Of a stretch of DNA of 64,000 bases, positions 41,733-49,763 are shown piece by piece. Source of the stretch: Streptosporangium sp. NBC_01495 (GTDB lineage Bacteria > Actinomycetota > Actinomycetes > Streptosporangiales > Streptosporangiaceae). Below the pieces are notes generated by a model. That model was given only the letters and a program-made list of their open reading frames with translations, made no database searches and was not told where the DNA came from. The first letter of the stretch is position 1. Every line of letters begins with the position of its first letter. The DNA is taken from NCBI RefSeq assembly GCF_036250735.1, contig NZ_CP109430.1, forward strand, positions 2,418,001 to 2,482,000, in the 5' to 3' direction. The translations under genes were made by a program, and so were the position numbers.

Positions 41733-42875
41733 ATGACCAGCACGGCTAATGTTGATCCCATGGTCGAGCGGCGTCCCTTGATCGTGCGCAGGCTCCGGCC
41801 CGGCCACTGGGTGGCCGTCGACGCGATCGCCGCTGTCGTGCTCGCCGTCGCCTTCTGCGCGGCGGCCTGGCTGGCGTCGCAGTACGCGACGATCCCGCTG
41901 ATCGCCGTCGCCTGCCTGCCACTCGCGGTGCGGCGACTGTGGCCGTTGCCGGTGTTCTCGGTGGTCCTGGCGGCGACGGCGGTCGCGCCGCTCGCCGGGT
42001 GGGAGGAGGCGTACCCGGCGCTGGCGGTGGCTTTGCATGCCGTGGCCCTCCTCGAACCGCGACGGCCCGCGGCGGTCGCGTTGATAGCCGCCCTGACGCT
42101 CACCGCGGTGGGTCAGGCCGTCGCCTCGGTCTCGTGGGCCTTGGCGCTGTCGGCGTGCGGTTTCGCCTGGTTGGTGCTCGGCCTCGCCTGGATCATCGGC
42201 GTCGCGGTCCGGGAGCAGCGCGCGCACGCGGCGCGTGCGGTCGTCCAGTCCGCCCAGACCGCGGCCACAGCGGAGCGGCTGCGGATGGCTCGCGAGCTGC
42301 ACGACGTCGTCGCGCACAGCATGAGCCTGATCTCCATGCGCGCCGGCATCGCCAACCACGTCGCCGACACCCACCCCGCCGAGGCGCGCGAAGCGCTGAC
42401 GCTCATCGAGGACACCAGCAGGAGCGCGCAGGCCGACCTGCGGCGGCTGCTCGGCCTGCTCCGCGACGACCCGGCCGACCGCGAGGCGTGCTACGGCCTG
42501 GCCGCACTACCCGGGCTCGTTGTCGGAGCCGCCACGGCCGAGGTGGAGGTGGACCTGTACGTCGAACCTGGCCTGACGGTCACCGACGGGCTCGCCTTCG
42601 TCGTCTACCGCGTCGTCCAGGAGTCGCTCACCAACGTGATCAGGCACGCGGGCCCGACGCGCTGCCGGGTCGCCGTCAGCACGTACGACCGGCGGGAGCT
42701 CGTGGTTGAGGTGATCGACGACGGTCGGGGGGAGGCGCCCGGCTGGGGCGGCGGTCACGGGTTGGCCGGAATGAGGGAGCGGGTGACCATGTACGGCGGA
42801 ACCTTCTCAGCGGGGTCGGAGCCCGGGGGCGGCTTCGCCGTGCGTGCTCGGCTGCCCTTGGAAGGTGAGCGGTGA
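41733..42875 (+). CDS. sensor histidine kinase, NarL/DesK type
   Basis: A 380-residue membrane kinase. Several hydrophobic segments (about 25-160) form the sensor, then HisKA_3 with the H-box ARELHDVVAHSM, and the HATPase motifs VVQESLTNVIRHAG, DDGRGEAPG and GHGLAGMRERV. The ATG at 41733 has GGAG at good spacing (41722-41725). Its stop overlaps the response regulator start (GTGA at 42872). The stimulus is unknown. Confidence 0.93.
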   Translation: MTSTANVDPMVERRPLIVRRLRPGHWVAVDAIAAVVLAVAFCAAAWLASQYATIPLIAVACLPLAVRRLWPLPVFSVVLAATAVAPLAGWEEAYPALAVALHAVALLEPRRPAAVALIAALTLTAVGQAVASVSWALALSACGFAWLVLGLAWIIGVAVREQRAHAARAVVQSAQTAATAERLRMARELHDVVAHSMSLISMRAGIANHVADTHPAEAREALTLIEDTSRSAQADLRRLLGLLRDDPADREACYGLAALPGLVVGAATAEVEVDLYVEPGLTVTDGLAFVVYRVVQESLTNVIRHAGPTRCRVAVSTYDRRELVVEVIDDGRGEAPGWGGGHGLAGMRERVTMYGGTFSAGSEPGGGFAVRARLPLEGER

Positions 42876-43576
42876 GCGTGTCCACGGTGCTGGTCGCCGA
42901 TGACCAAGCGCTGCTGCGGGCCGGGCTGCGCATGCTCATTGACACGGCGCCCGACCTGGAGGCTGTGGGCGAGGTGGGCACCGGGCGGGAGGCGGTGGAA
43001 CTGGCCAGGCGCCTCCGCCCCGACCTCGTGCTCATGGACGTACGGATGCCCGACCTCGACGGGATCAAGGCCACCGAGCTGATAAGGGCCGACCCGGTCA
43101 CCGCCGCGGTCAAGGTGGTGATGCTGACCACCTTCGACCTCGACGAGTACGTCTACGCCGCGTTGCGCGCGGGTGCCAGCGGATTCCTGCTGAAGGACGC
43201 CAGACCGGGCGACCTGCTGGAAGCGTTGCGGGTGGTGGCGGCGGGCCAGGCGCTGCTGGCTCCCTCCGTCACCATGCGGCTCATCGGGGAGTTCGCCAGG
43301 CGCGAGCCGGCCGGTGTTCCGGGGGCGTTGGCGGCCAGGCTCGCCCGGGTCTCCGGCCGGGAGCGGGAGGTGCTCGTGCTGGTGGCCAGGGGGCTGGCCA
43401 ACCCGCGGATCGCCGAGCGGCTCGGCCTCGGCCTGGCCACGGTCAAGACGCACATCCGCAGCCTGCTGGCCAAGCTCGACGTCCACGACCGGGCCCAGCT
43501 GGTCATCGCCGCCTACGAGGGCGGCGTGGTCACGGCCGGTTCAGCGCCGGTAGGCGACCTCGGGGAAGGCGGGTGA
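42872..43576 (+). CDS. response regulator, NarL/LuxR type
   Basis: A 234-residue regulator. Receiver with the DD pair near residue 10, phosphorylatable Asp56 (LVLMDVRMPD), a conserved T in MLTTFD and K in FLLKDA; C-terminal LuxR HTH (SGREREVLVLVARGLANPRI, then ATVKTHIRSLLAKL). It is coupled to the kinase gene at 41733-42875 by a GTGA overlap. Its 3' end overlaps the convergent lipoprotein gene by 36 bases, so it may control that gene. Confidence 0.95.
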   Translation: MSVSTVLVADDQALLRAGLRMLIDTAPDLEAVGEVGTGREAVELARRLRPDLVLMDVRMPDLDGIKATELIRADPVTAAVKVVMLTTFDLDEYVYAALRAGASGFLLKDARPGDLLEALRVVAAGQALLAPSVTMRLIGEFARREPAGVPGALAARLARVSGREREVLVLVARGLANPRIAERLGLGLATVKTHIRSLLAKLDVHDRAQLVIAAYEGGVVTAGSAPVGDLGEGG

Positions 43577-44656
43577 GGGACCGTCCAGCAGCGGCTCCTT
43601 CTGCTTGCGCAGGTGCAGGTCGAAGAAGGCCAGCGGGTAGGCCTTCTGGAAGGCCAGCGCCCGCTCGGCCGGGATCGTGCCGACGATCTCCTCGACCTCT
43701 GCCTTGCTGAGGCCCAGCGGCTTGGCCGACATCGGGATCAGTAGGACGTCGTCGCCGAAGGAGTTGTGGGCCGCCCCCTTGAGTGTGAGGTTGAGCCGCC
43801 AGCCGCGCAGGCCATCCCAGAACGTGCGCAACGCCGGGTTGGTCGACATGCTGCCCTTTCCTTCGGTGTCGACCACCAGGTAGGGCCGGTCGAGCCCCGA
43901 CTGCGCCACCTTGCCGAACACGGCGCCGTCCAGGCCCAGCCCGGCCCTGATGCGTTTGTCGGCGTACATCGCCGAGGAGGTCGCCGCGCCGCCGAGCGAG
44001 TGGCCGAACATGCCGATCCGCTGAAGATCGAAGACGTGTGCCTTGTCCAGCGTGGGCAACTGGTCCAGGACGAACCGCACGTCCGCCACCCGGACCTCGA
44101 CCGCCTTGGCGAAGTCGGTCACCTCGGGCCCGGTCTCCACCCTGCCGTCGGGGAACTCGACCACCGCCGCGTCGTAGGTGTGGTCGATGGTGACCACCAC
44201 GTAGCCTCGGCTGGCCAGTTCCTCCACGACGCCGGTGCCGTACGCGCGTGAGGCGTTGGCGCCGGGTGAGTAAAGGATCACCGGCAACTTGCCGAGGCCT
44301 TGATCGATGGGGGCTCCCTCGTGACCGTCGGTCGTGTCCAGCAGAACAGAACCCGGCTTCAGTCCGTTGTCCTCCAGGTATCGGTCGGCGGCCGCCTTGG
44401 GCAGCCAAGGAGCGACTTTGTGGTTCTGCGCATCCTTCGCCGGATACCACAGGCTGACCATCAGTTCGCGCTTGGCGCCCGACGTGGTCCAGGGGTCCTG
44501 GCGCGATTGATCGGTCAGGTGTACGGATACGGTTCCCACGGGATGCGGCCCTGTCGGTGAGGGGATCATCAGGCGCTGTGCCTGGACGGTTACCGGGGCG
44601 CCGCAGGCGGAAATCGGCAGGACCAGCGCGAACGCCAGAAGGAGAGCTCGTTTCAT
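43541..44656 (-). CDS. lipoprotein alpha/beta hydrolase (PAF acetylhydrolase/cutinase-like)
   Basis: A 371-residue secreted hydrolase. The signal peptide ends in PISAC, a lipobox, so it is probably lipid-anchored outside the cell. The nucleophile elbow is GMFGHSLGG, with a C-terminal KGAAHNSFGDD likely holding the catalytic histidine, and acid candidates in YLVVDTEG. It resembles PAF acetylhydrolase-type dienelactone hydrolase-fold esterases. ATG 44656 is the family-consistent start; a start at MADIVKG further up is possible. Convergent overlap of 36 bases with the response regulator gene. Confidence 0.87.
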   Translation of the reverse strand: MKRALLLAFALVLPISACGAPVTVQAQRLMIPSPTGPHPVGTVSVHLTDQSRQDPWTTSGAKRELMVSLWYPAKDAQNHKVAPWLPKAAADRYLEDNGLKPGSVLLDTTDGHEGAPIDQGLGKLPVILYSPGANASRAYGTGVVEELASRGYVVVTIDHTYDAAVVEFPDGRVETGPEVTDFAKAVEVRVADVRFVLDQLPTLDKAHVFDLQRIGMFGHSLGGAATSSAMYADKRIRAGLGLDGAVFGKVAQSGLDRPYLVVDTEGKGSMSTNPALRTFWDGLRGWRLNLTLKGAAHNSFGDDVLLIPMSAKPLGLSKAEVEEIVGTIPAERALAFQKAYPLAFFDLHLRKQKEPLLDGPSPAFPEVAYRR

Positions 44657-44896
44657 ACCTTTCACGATGTCGGCCATGACCAGCCGCGGCCTCGGGCGCT
44701 GGCACGATCTTCCGCTCAACCCGGGAAGGTAGCGTCCGAGGCCGACTCCACCCTGAGAGCCAGGTCCGGCGCTCGGGTTCGCGCGATGGAATGCGAAGTA
44801 AGGACGTTTCCCCTGGTCAGGATCTCCGTAGGGGGCGCCGGAAGCTGCCGGTCGCAAAGACCGCTCCCGGTGATCAGAAGTGGCCTTTGAACTGCG

Positions 44897-44938
44897 AGCC
44901 GACGAGGGGAATCGAACTCCTGACCTTCTGTTTACAAG
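44897..44938 (-). other. tRNA-Thr 3' fragment, probable attachment (att) core
   Basis: Read on the minus strand, 44938 to 44897 gives an anticodon loop CTTGTAA (anticodon TGT, Thr), then ACAGAAGGTCAGGAG, TTCGATT and CCCCT with acceptor CGTCGGC and discriminator T. The stretch is the 3' half of a tRNA-Thr(TGT). The 5' half is missing: the preceding CATTCGA does not pair with the anticodon stem. Phage-type integrases recombine at the 3' end of tRNA genes, so this looks like an att core left by an element. It is not a functional tRNA, and no full tRNA-Thr is in the window. Confidence 0.72.
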
Positions 44939-44950
44939 TCGAATGAAAAC

Positions 44951-45043
44951 CGTCCAGGACCGTCCACCGCTGTCTCGCGCGCCTGGTCGAGCGGGTCTAC
45001 GGGGTCCGGGAATCCATGCGTGTCCAGTGTCGTCCAGGACCGT
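44951..45043. repeat. two 13-bp direct repeats beside the tRNA fragment
   Basis: CGTCCAGGACCGT occurs at 44951-44963 and again at 45031-45043, 80 bases apart, with a further degenerate GTCCA. Such repeats beside an att core resemble integrase arm-type sites. Confidence 0.6.
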
Positions 45044-45280
45044 TGTTAGTTCTCGATATCCCTGGCGGGATGCCCGTTCCGGGGTGAAAATCGGGGTGGT
45101 TGCTCGCCGACGTCGTAGGTGCTTGGTCTGGTTGAGGCCGTTTGTTAGTCGGACGCCGGGAGCCGCGCCGTGGGCCCTTCACTGTGCTTTGAGCACGCGG
45201 ATTAGATTCGCTTCGTCCTTGCGGCTCTTGCGGGCAGCCTGTGCAGGGTGCTCGTAAGCAACGGCGGCAGGAGAGGCGGC

Positions 45281-46172
45281 ATGCTGGAGGAAGCCAAGGA
45301 CCACGAGGAGATCATCGAGCGGGTCGCGGCGCTGGACATCGGGAAGGCCTTCCTGGTCTGCTGCGCGCGGGTGCCGGACGAGGACCGGCCAGGGCGTCGC
45401 CTGCAGGAGGTGCAGACGTATACGACGATGACCGGCGCGCTGCTGCAGATGGCCGATCACCTGCGCATCCTGGGCGTGACCCGGGTCGTGATGGAGGCCA
45501 CCAGCGACTATTGGAAGCCGATCTTCTATCTGCTGGAGGCGGCCGGATTCGAGACCTGGCTGGTCAACGCCCGTGACGTCAAGCATCTGCCCGGCCGTCC
45601 CAAGACCGGCCGGCTGGACGCGGTCTGGCTGGCCAAGGTCGCCGAGCGGCAGATGCTGCGCCAGCTTCGTCCCCCCACCGCAGATCCGCCGGCTCCGGGA
45701 CCTGACCCGGTATCGGATCGACCTGGTCGGTGCACGGACCGCCGAAAAGCAGCGGGCGGAAAAGCTGCTGGAAGACGCGCAGATCAAACTGTCGGTAGTG
45801 GCCTCCGACATCTTCGGGGCCTCCGGGCGGGCGATGATGGCCGCCCTCATCGCCGGGGAACGCACCCCGGCGGCGCTGGCGCAGCTGGCCCGTACCAGCC
45901 TGCGCAAGAAGATTCCCCTGCTGGAAGAGGCCTTCACCGGTCACTTCACCGATCATCACGCCTTTTTGCTGGGCAAGATGCTGGGCCGGGTCGACGCGAT
46001 CAGCAGCGAAATCGCCGAGGTCGACGCCAAGATCGAGGAACTCCTGGTCCCTTTCGCCTCAGCGGCGGCGCGCTTGGATGAGATTCCCGGCATCGGCCCG
46101 ATTGCGGCCGCGGTGATCCTCGCCGAGATCGGCACCGATATGAGCCGCTTCCCCACCCCCTGCCATCTGGCG
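45281..46172 (+). mobile_element. IS110-family transposase, frameshifted and truncated
   Basis: ATG 45281 has GGAGAGG upstream. The DEDD N-terminal domain is visible: ALDIGKAFLV, VVMEATSDYW, and HLPGRPKTGRLDAVWLAKV. Near 45660 the frame shifts: the intact protein should read ..MLR(x)SFVPPPQIRRLRDLTRYR, but ATGCTGCGCC leads into another frame (equivalent to one extra or two missing bases). After the shift the frame continues to IPGIGPIAAAVILAEIG, the start of the Transposase_20 domain, then FPTPCHLA, where homology stops at about 46172. The roughly 100 C-terminal residues, with the catalytic serine, are gone. The element is inactive. The upstream non-coding part (44950-45280) could be where an IS110 bridge RNA was encoded. 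Confidence 0.85.
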
Positions 46173-47163
46173 GATCGCCGAGCCGCAGCATGCCGATCCG
46201 CCAGATGGCATCCTGTGCCGCGGCCTTCGCATCCTCCCCGAGTGCCGCTTCCAGGACCTGGACCGCCATGAAGCGTGCGTGCCAGTGTTCGATTGTCAAG
46301 GGCGGCGCGTCGACGGCCGGGCTCTGGGCCCGCAGGTCCTCGCTGAGGCGACGCACCTCGTCGCGCAGCTCGACGAGCACGGCCGAGCCGGGCGTCTGCG
46401 CCAGCGAGGTTGCGACGCGTCTGGTCAGAGGCACGTCCAGGCCGCTCAGTTCACAGGCGGTCTCCGCCACCAGGGCGGCGATCTCGCGGGCTCTGCCGGG
46501 GTCGGGATCGGTGACGAGGTCGGCCACGCGCGGGTCCTCGGCGAGATAGGCCAGGTGGTCGATCCTGTCCTGGTCGGCCGCCGACATACCCGCGGTGTCC
46601 TGCGGCGCGTCCGGGACAGCGCTCAGGTGCTCGCCCGCCAGCCACCCGGGCTCCAGTCGTCGGTGGGTGACGGCCTCCCCCAGCGCCAGCCCGGCCACGC
46701 GGGGATCATCCTGCTCGGCAAGCTCCGTCCAGGCTGACAGAGCGTCGGGAAGCTTTTCGGGCTCTTCGGGATCGAACAGGTCGAGCACGGCCAGCAGCCG
46801 ACCGTGCTCGGCGTAGGCCAGCTGCCCGTCTCCGTTGGCGTTCCAGAACACGCTGAGTGCCCGCCCCCTGCGGGACAGGCCGGTCAGGACATCCGGCCGC
46901 GACCCCTGGAAGCCGTTCGGCTCTATCAGTACGATCCACTCTCCCAGGGCTCCGGCCAGCGCCGCGCCGGCATGGACGGGGATCGCGTCGTACGCGGCCT
47001 GGACCGTCTCCGCGTACGTCCGGTTGCCCACCCCGTCCTCCCGCCGACCCGCCGCGGCGAGCGCGTCGGCGGCGGGCAGGTCCTCGACCCAGGTGATGCA
47101 CAGCGGCGCGGTCAGCGTCTCCTCCACCAACCGGCCGTAGTGCGCCAGCACCTCCGAGTCCAA
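46000..47163 (-). CDS. DUF6461-family protein with 3' end replaced by IS110 sequence
   Basis: A 387-residue ORF. The N-terminal part (about 1-180) matches DUF6461: LCITWVEDLP, then EWIVLIEPNGFQGSRPDVLT, SVFWNANGDG, AYAEHGRLLAVLDLFDPEEP. A helical C-terminal region follows to about residue 320. From around 46200 downwards the frame runs antisense through the IS110 remnant and ends at 46000, so the last 60-70 residues (arginine- and proline-rich) are not native. Start TTG 47163 has AGGAG six bases upstream; a GTG at 47151 is an alternative. Function unknown. Confidence 0.8.
   Translation of the reverse strand: MDSEVLAHYGRLVEETLTAPLCITWVEDLPAADALAAAGRREDGVGNRTYAETVQAAYDAIPVHAGAALAGALGEWIVLIEPNGFQGSRPDVLTGLSRRGRALSVFWNANGDGQLAYAEHGRLLAVLDLFDPEEPEKLPDALSAWTELAEQDDPRVAGLALGEAVTHRRLEPGWLAGEHLSAVPDAPQDTAGMSAADQDRIDHLAYLAEDPRVADLVTDPDPGRAREIAALVAETACELSGLDVPLTRRVATSLAQTPGSAVLVELRDEVRRLSEDLRAQSPAVDAPPLTIEHWHARFMAVQVLEAALGEDAKAAAQDAIWRIGMLRLGDPPDGRGWGSGSYRCRSRRGSPRPQSGRCRESHPSAPPLRRKGPGVPRSWRRPRRFRC
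46161..46210. repeat. 17-bp inverted repeat at the IS110 / DUF6461 junction
   Basis: TGCCATCTGGCGGATCG at 46161-46177 and its exact reverse complement at 46194-46210, 16 bases apart. The first 12 bases of the left arm are still in the transposase frame (C-H-L-A), and the right arm belongs to the DUF6461 gene. Confidence 0.85.
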
Positions 47164-47261
47164 GCGCTTCTCCTTTTCTCCTACCCCGAACGGCCCGCCA
47201 CCGGGCCGGCGACGAGGACGCGCTCCCCACGATCGTCGTCACCCTGGAGCGGGCAGCTCCG

Positions 47262-48650
47262 TCACGACGCCGGCGCGGGCAGGGCGAGGTGCTCGCGGAG
47301 CGTCGTTCCCTCGTACGCGGTGCGGTAGGCGCCGCGCTCCTGCAACTCCGGTACCAGCTTGTCGACGATGTCCTCCAGGGACGACGGGACCAGGTGCGGG
47401 GTGATGTTGAAACCGTCGACCGCGCGGGTGCGGACGTAGTGCACCCACTCGTCGGCGACCTGCGACGGCGTGCCCACGAACGAACGGTGCTCGGGTGTGA
47501 CGCGGCGTACGAGCTGCAGGATCGACAGGTTCTCCGCTGCGGCCTGCTCGCGCCACTGGGCGATGAGCGCGAGCTTGCCGGTGCGCCGCTCGATCGGGAT
47601 CGTGCCGCGCGACGGGTCGAGCTCCGCCTCGCTGGGCTCGATGTCGGGCAGCGGGCCGTGCGGGTCGTAGGCGGACAGGTCGGTGCCCCAGTACTGCTCG
47701 AGGAACGCGATCGCCCGCGGCGGCGAGATCTGCTCGTCTCGCACCCACTCCGCGCGCTCCCGGGCCTCCTCGGGCGTGTCGCCGAGGATCACCGAGGCGC
47801 CGGGCAGGATCCGCAGCGAGTCCGGCGATCGGCCGTGGCGCGCCAGCCTGGCTCGCAGGTCGGCGGCGTAGGCGACGGCCTTGTCGTACTCGGTGTTGGC
47901 GGAGAACACGACGTCGGCGTGCCGCGCCGCGAGCTCGCGCCCGCCGTCCGAGTCTCCGGCCTGGAACAGCACCGGGCGGCCCTGTCCGCTGGCCGGTACG
48001 GTGGCACGTGCGCGCAGCCGGACCAGGTCGGTGTCCCACTCGACGTCATGGATCGCTCCGGGCCGGGCCCAGGACTTGGCCTCGGCCGACTCGGCGACGG
48101 CGTCCGGCTCCCAGGACGCCCACAGCGCCTTCGCGGCCTCGACGAACTGGGTGGCCCGTTCGTAGCGCCGCTCGTGCGCGAGCCAGCCGCCATGGCGGAA
48201 GTTGGCACCGGTCCAGGCGTTGTCGGTGGTGACGATGTTCCAGCCGGCCCGCCCGCCGGAGAGCAGGTCGAGGCCGGCCAGGCGGCGCGCGAGGTCCGCC
48301 GGGAAGTTGTACGTGGTGTTCTGGGTGGCGACCAACCCGATGCGCTCGGTGACGGCGGCGAGCGCGGACAACTGCGTGATCGCGTCGGGGCGTCCGGCGA
48401 TGTCGAGGTCGTAGACGCGGCCGCGGTTCTCTCGTAGGCGCAGGCCCTCGCCGAGGAAGAAGGCGTCGAAGAGCCCTCGCTCCAGCAGCTGTGCCAGCCC
48501 CACGAAGGTCTCGATGGCGACGTGCGGCGCGGCGGACGGGCCGGTCCAGATGAGTTGCGGGCCGACCCCGGTGTAGAACACGCCGAGGTGCACCTGGGCG
48601 TCCGGGTCGTACGGGGCGCCGGTCGGGCCGGACGATGTCGTGGCGGTCAT
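47262..48650 (-). CDS. LLM-class flavin-dependent monooxygenase (NtaA/SnaA/DszA type)
   Basis: A 462-residue FMN-dependent oxygenase of the bacterial-luciferase-like family. Typical segments: 'ERGLFDAFFLGEGLRLRENR', 'DAITQLSALAAVTERIGLVA' and 'LDLLSGGRAGWNIVTT', with 'PVLFQAGDSDGGRELAARHA' near the middle. These enzymes use FMNH2 from a reductase to cleave C-S or C-N bonds (sulfones, aminopolycarboxylates). It is the third gene of a minus-strand operon MFS - LLM - LLM, 12 bases after its partner. Substrate probably a sulfur or amine compound; unproven. Confidence 0.93.
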   Translation of the reverse strand: MTATTSSGPTGAPYDPDAQVHLGVFYTGVGPQLIWTGPSAAPHVAIETFVGLAQLLERGLFDAFFLGEGLRLRENRGRVYDLDIAGRPDAITQLSALAAVTERIGLVATQNTTYNFPADLARRLAGLDLLSGGRAGWNIVTTDNAWTGANFRHGGWLAHERRYERATQFVEAAKALWASWEPDAVAESAEAKSWARPGAIHDVEWDTDLVRLRARATVPASGQGRPVLFQAGDSDGGRELAARHADVVFSANTEYDKAVAYAADLRARLARHGRSPDSLRILPGASVILGDTPEEARERAEWVRDEQISPPRAIAFLEQYWGTDLSAYDPHGPLPDIEPSEAELDPSRGTIPIERRTGKLALIAQWREQAAAENLSILQLVRRVTPEHRSFVGTPSQVADEWVHYVRTRAVDGFNITPHLVPSSLEDIVDKLVPELQERGAYRTAYEGTTLREHLALPAPAS

Positions 48651-48662
48651 GGTCGTGTCACC

Positions 48663-49763
48663 TCACGCGGTCGTGTTCGCCGGAGCGGCGAAGCGGTTGG
48701 CGGAGCGGGGCAGCCCCAGCGTCGAACGCAGCGTGGAGCCGGGCTCGGGTGCCCGGTACAGCCCGGCCGCCACGAGCTCAGGCAGCACCTGCCCGGCGAG
48801 CACCGGCAGGTCGGTGGCGAGCACCGCGGGGTGCAGGCGCACCCCGTCGACGTTCGGCGCCAGTGACCGGAGCAGCTCCACGAGCCCGCGCGCCGGCCCG
48901 GCGTATCGCAGCCGTCCCGAGTCCGGCCACGGGGTGGCCGCGTCCAGGGCGGCGAGCCGCCGCGCCCCGGGCTCGTCGGCGTCGAGGACCACCTCGACCT
49001 CGGCGAAGGCGAGCGCCGCGCCGGAACTCCTGGCCCGCCCGGCCCGCCGGGTGAGCGCGTCGGTGTCGGCCTCGCCGACGAGCACGATGTCGGCGTGAGC
49101 GTCGATCTCCAGCTCGGCCGGGGCGAGCACGACGATCTGTCCCTGCGGTGGCCGAGGGGTGATGAGCGGTCCGGTCACCGAGAAGGTGGCCCCGGTGAAG
49201 TTCACGTGGTGAACGCGATCGGGGTCGAGGTAGCGGCCGGTGGCGACGTCCCTGATCACCGCGTCGTCCTGCCACGAGTCCCACAGCAGGCGCGCGACGT
49301 CGACGACGTCGGCGGTCTCGCGCCGCGCGGCATCGCCGGTCAGCGCGTCCGCGCCGATCGTCGCGAGGTCGTCGGTGCCGTTCGCCGCGCCGACCACCCA
49401 GCCCGCGCGGCCCCGGCTGGCGTGATCGAGGCTCGCCAGCTGGGTGGCGAGGTGGAACGGCTCGGTCGTGGTCACGTGCAGCGTGGGCGCCAGCCCGATC
49501 CGGTCGGTCAGCGGCGCGGAGAACGCGGCCCGGGTGCCCGCCTCCAGCCGTCCGGCCGCGTCCAGCCCACGGCTCGGCGGCACCGGCGCGTCGGCGAAGG
49601 TCGCCAGCGTGAAGCCCGCGGCCTCCGCCGCGCCGACGGCCTCGCGCAACGCGGCGGCGGTCAGGACGTCCCCGGGCCGGCGGCCGGTACGGCGCCAGGC
49701 GGCCGGGTGGGCGCCGTCTCCGTCCAGGTCGACGGCGAGCAGCAGGGTGCGGTGGTCGCTCAT
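48663..49763 (-). CDS. LLM-class flavin-dependent oxidoreductase
   Basis: A 366-residue second luciferase-like flavin protein, more divergent, with 'ASRGRAGWVVGAANGTD' and LAPTLHVTTTEPFHLATQLA, and a VVDVARLLWDSW block. ATG 49763 overlaps the MFS stop as ATGA, so the genes are coupled. A copy of a shared 28-bp motif lies about 55 bases upstream inside the MFS 3' end, so it may also be transcribed from its own promoter. The pair of flavin enzymes may handle successive oxidations of one substrate. Confidence 0.9.
   Translation of the reverse strand: MSDHRTLLLAVDLDGDGAHPAAWRRTGRRPGDVLTAAALREAVGAAEAAGFTLATFADAPVPPSRGLDAAGRLEAGTRAAFSAPLTDRIGLAPTLHVTTTEPFHLATQLASLDHASRGRAGWVVGAANGTDDLATIGADALTGDAARRETADVVDVARLLWDSWQDDAVIRDVATGRYLDPDRVHHVNFTGATFSVTGPLITPRPPQGQIVVLAPAELEIDAHADIVLVGEADTDALTRRAGRARSSGAALAFAEVEVVLDADEPGARRLAALDAATPWPDSGRLRYAGPARGLVELLRSLAPNVDGVRLHPAVLATDLPVLAGQVLPELVAAGLYRAPEPGSTLRSTLGLPRSANRFAAPANTTA

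Noticed and set aside
43541..44656. Chlorophyllase or cutinase assignment of the lipoprotein hydrolase
   Set aside because: Only the GHSLGG elbow and general fold are visible; substrate-class motifs cannot be told apart by eye.
44890..44945. A functional tRNA-Thr gene
   Set aside because: The D-arm, the 5' acceptor strand and the 5' anticodon stem are absent, and a T-stem pair is mismatched.
44880..45257. ORF reading MAFELRADEGNRTPDLLF...
   Set aside because: This is the well-known false peptide from reading a tRNA 3' region; the DNA is the tRNA-Thr fragment and flanking repeats.
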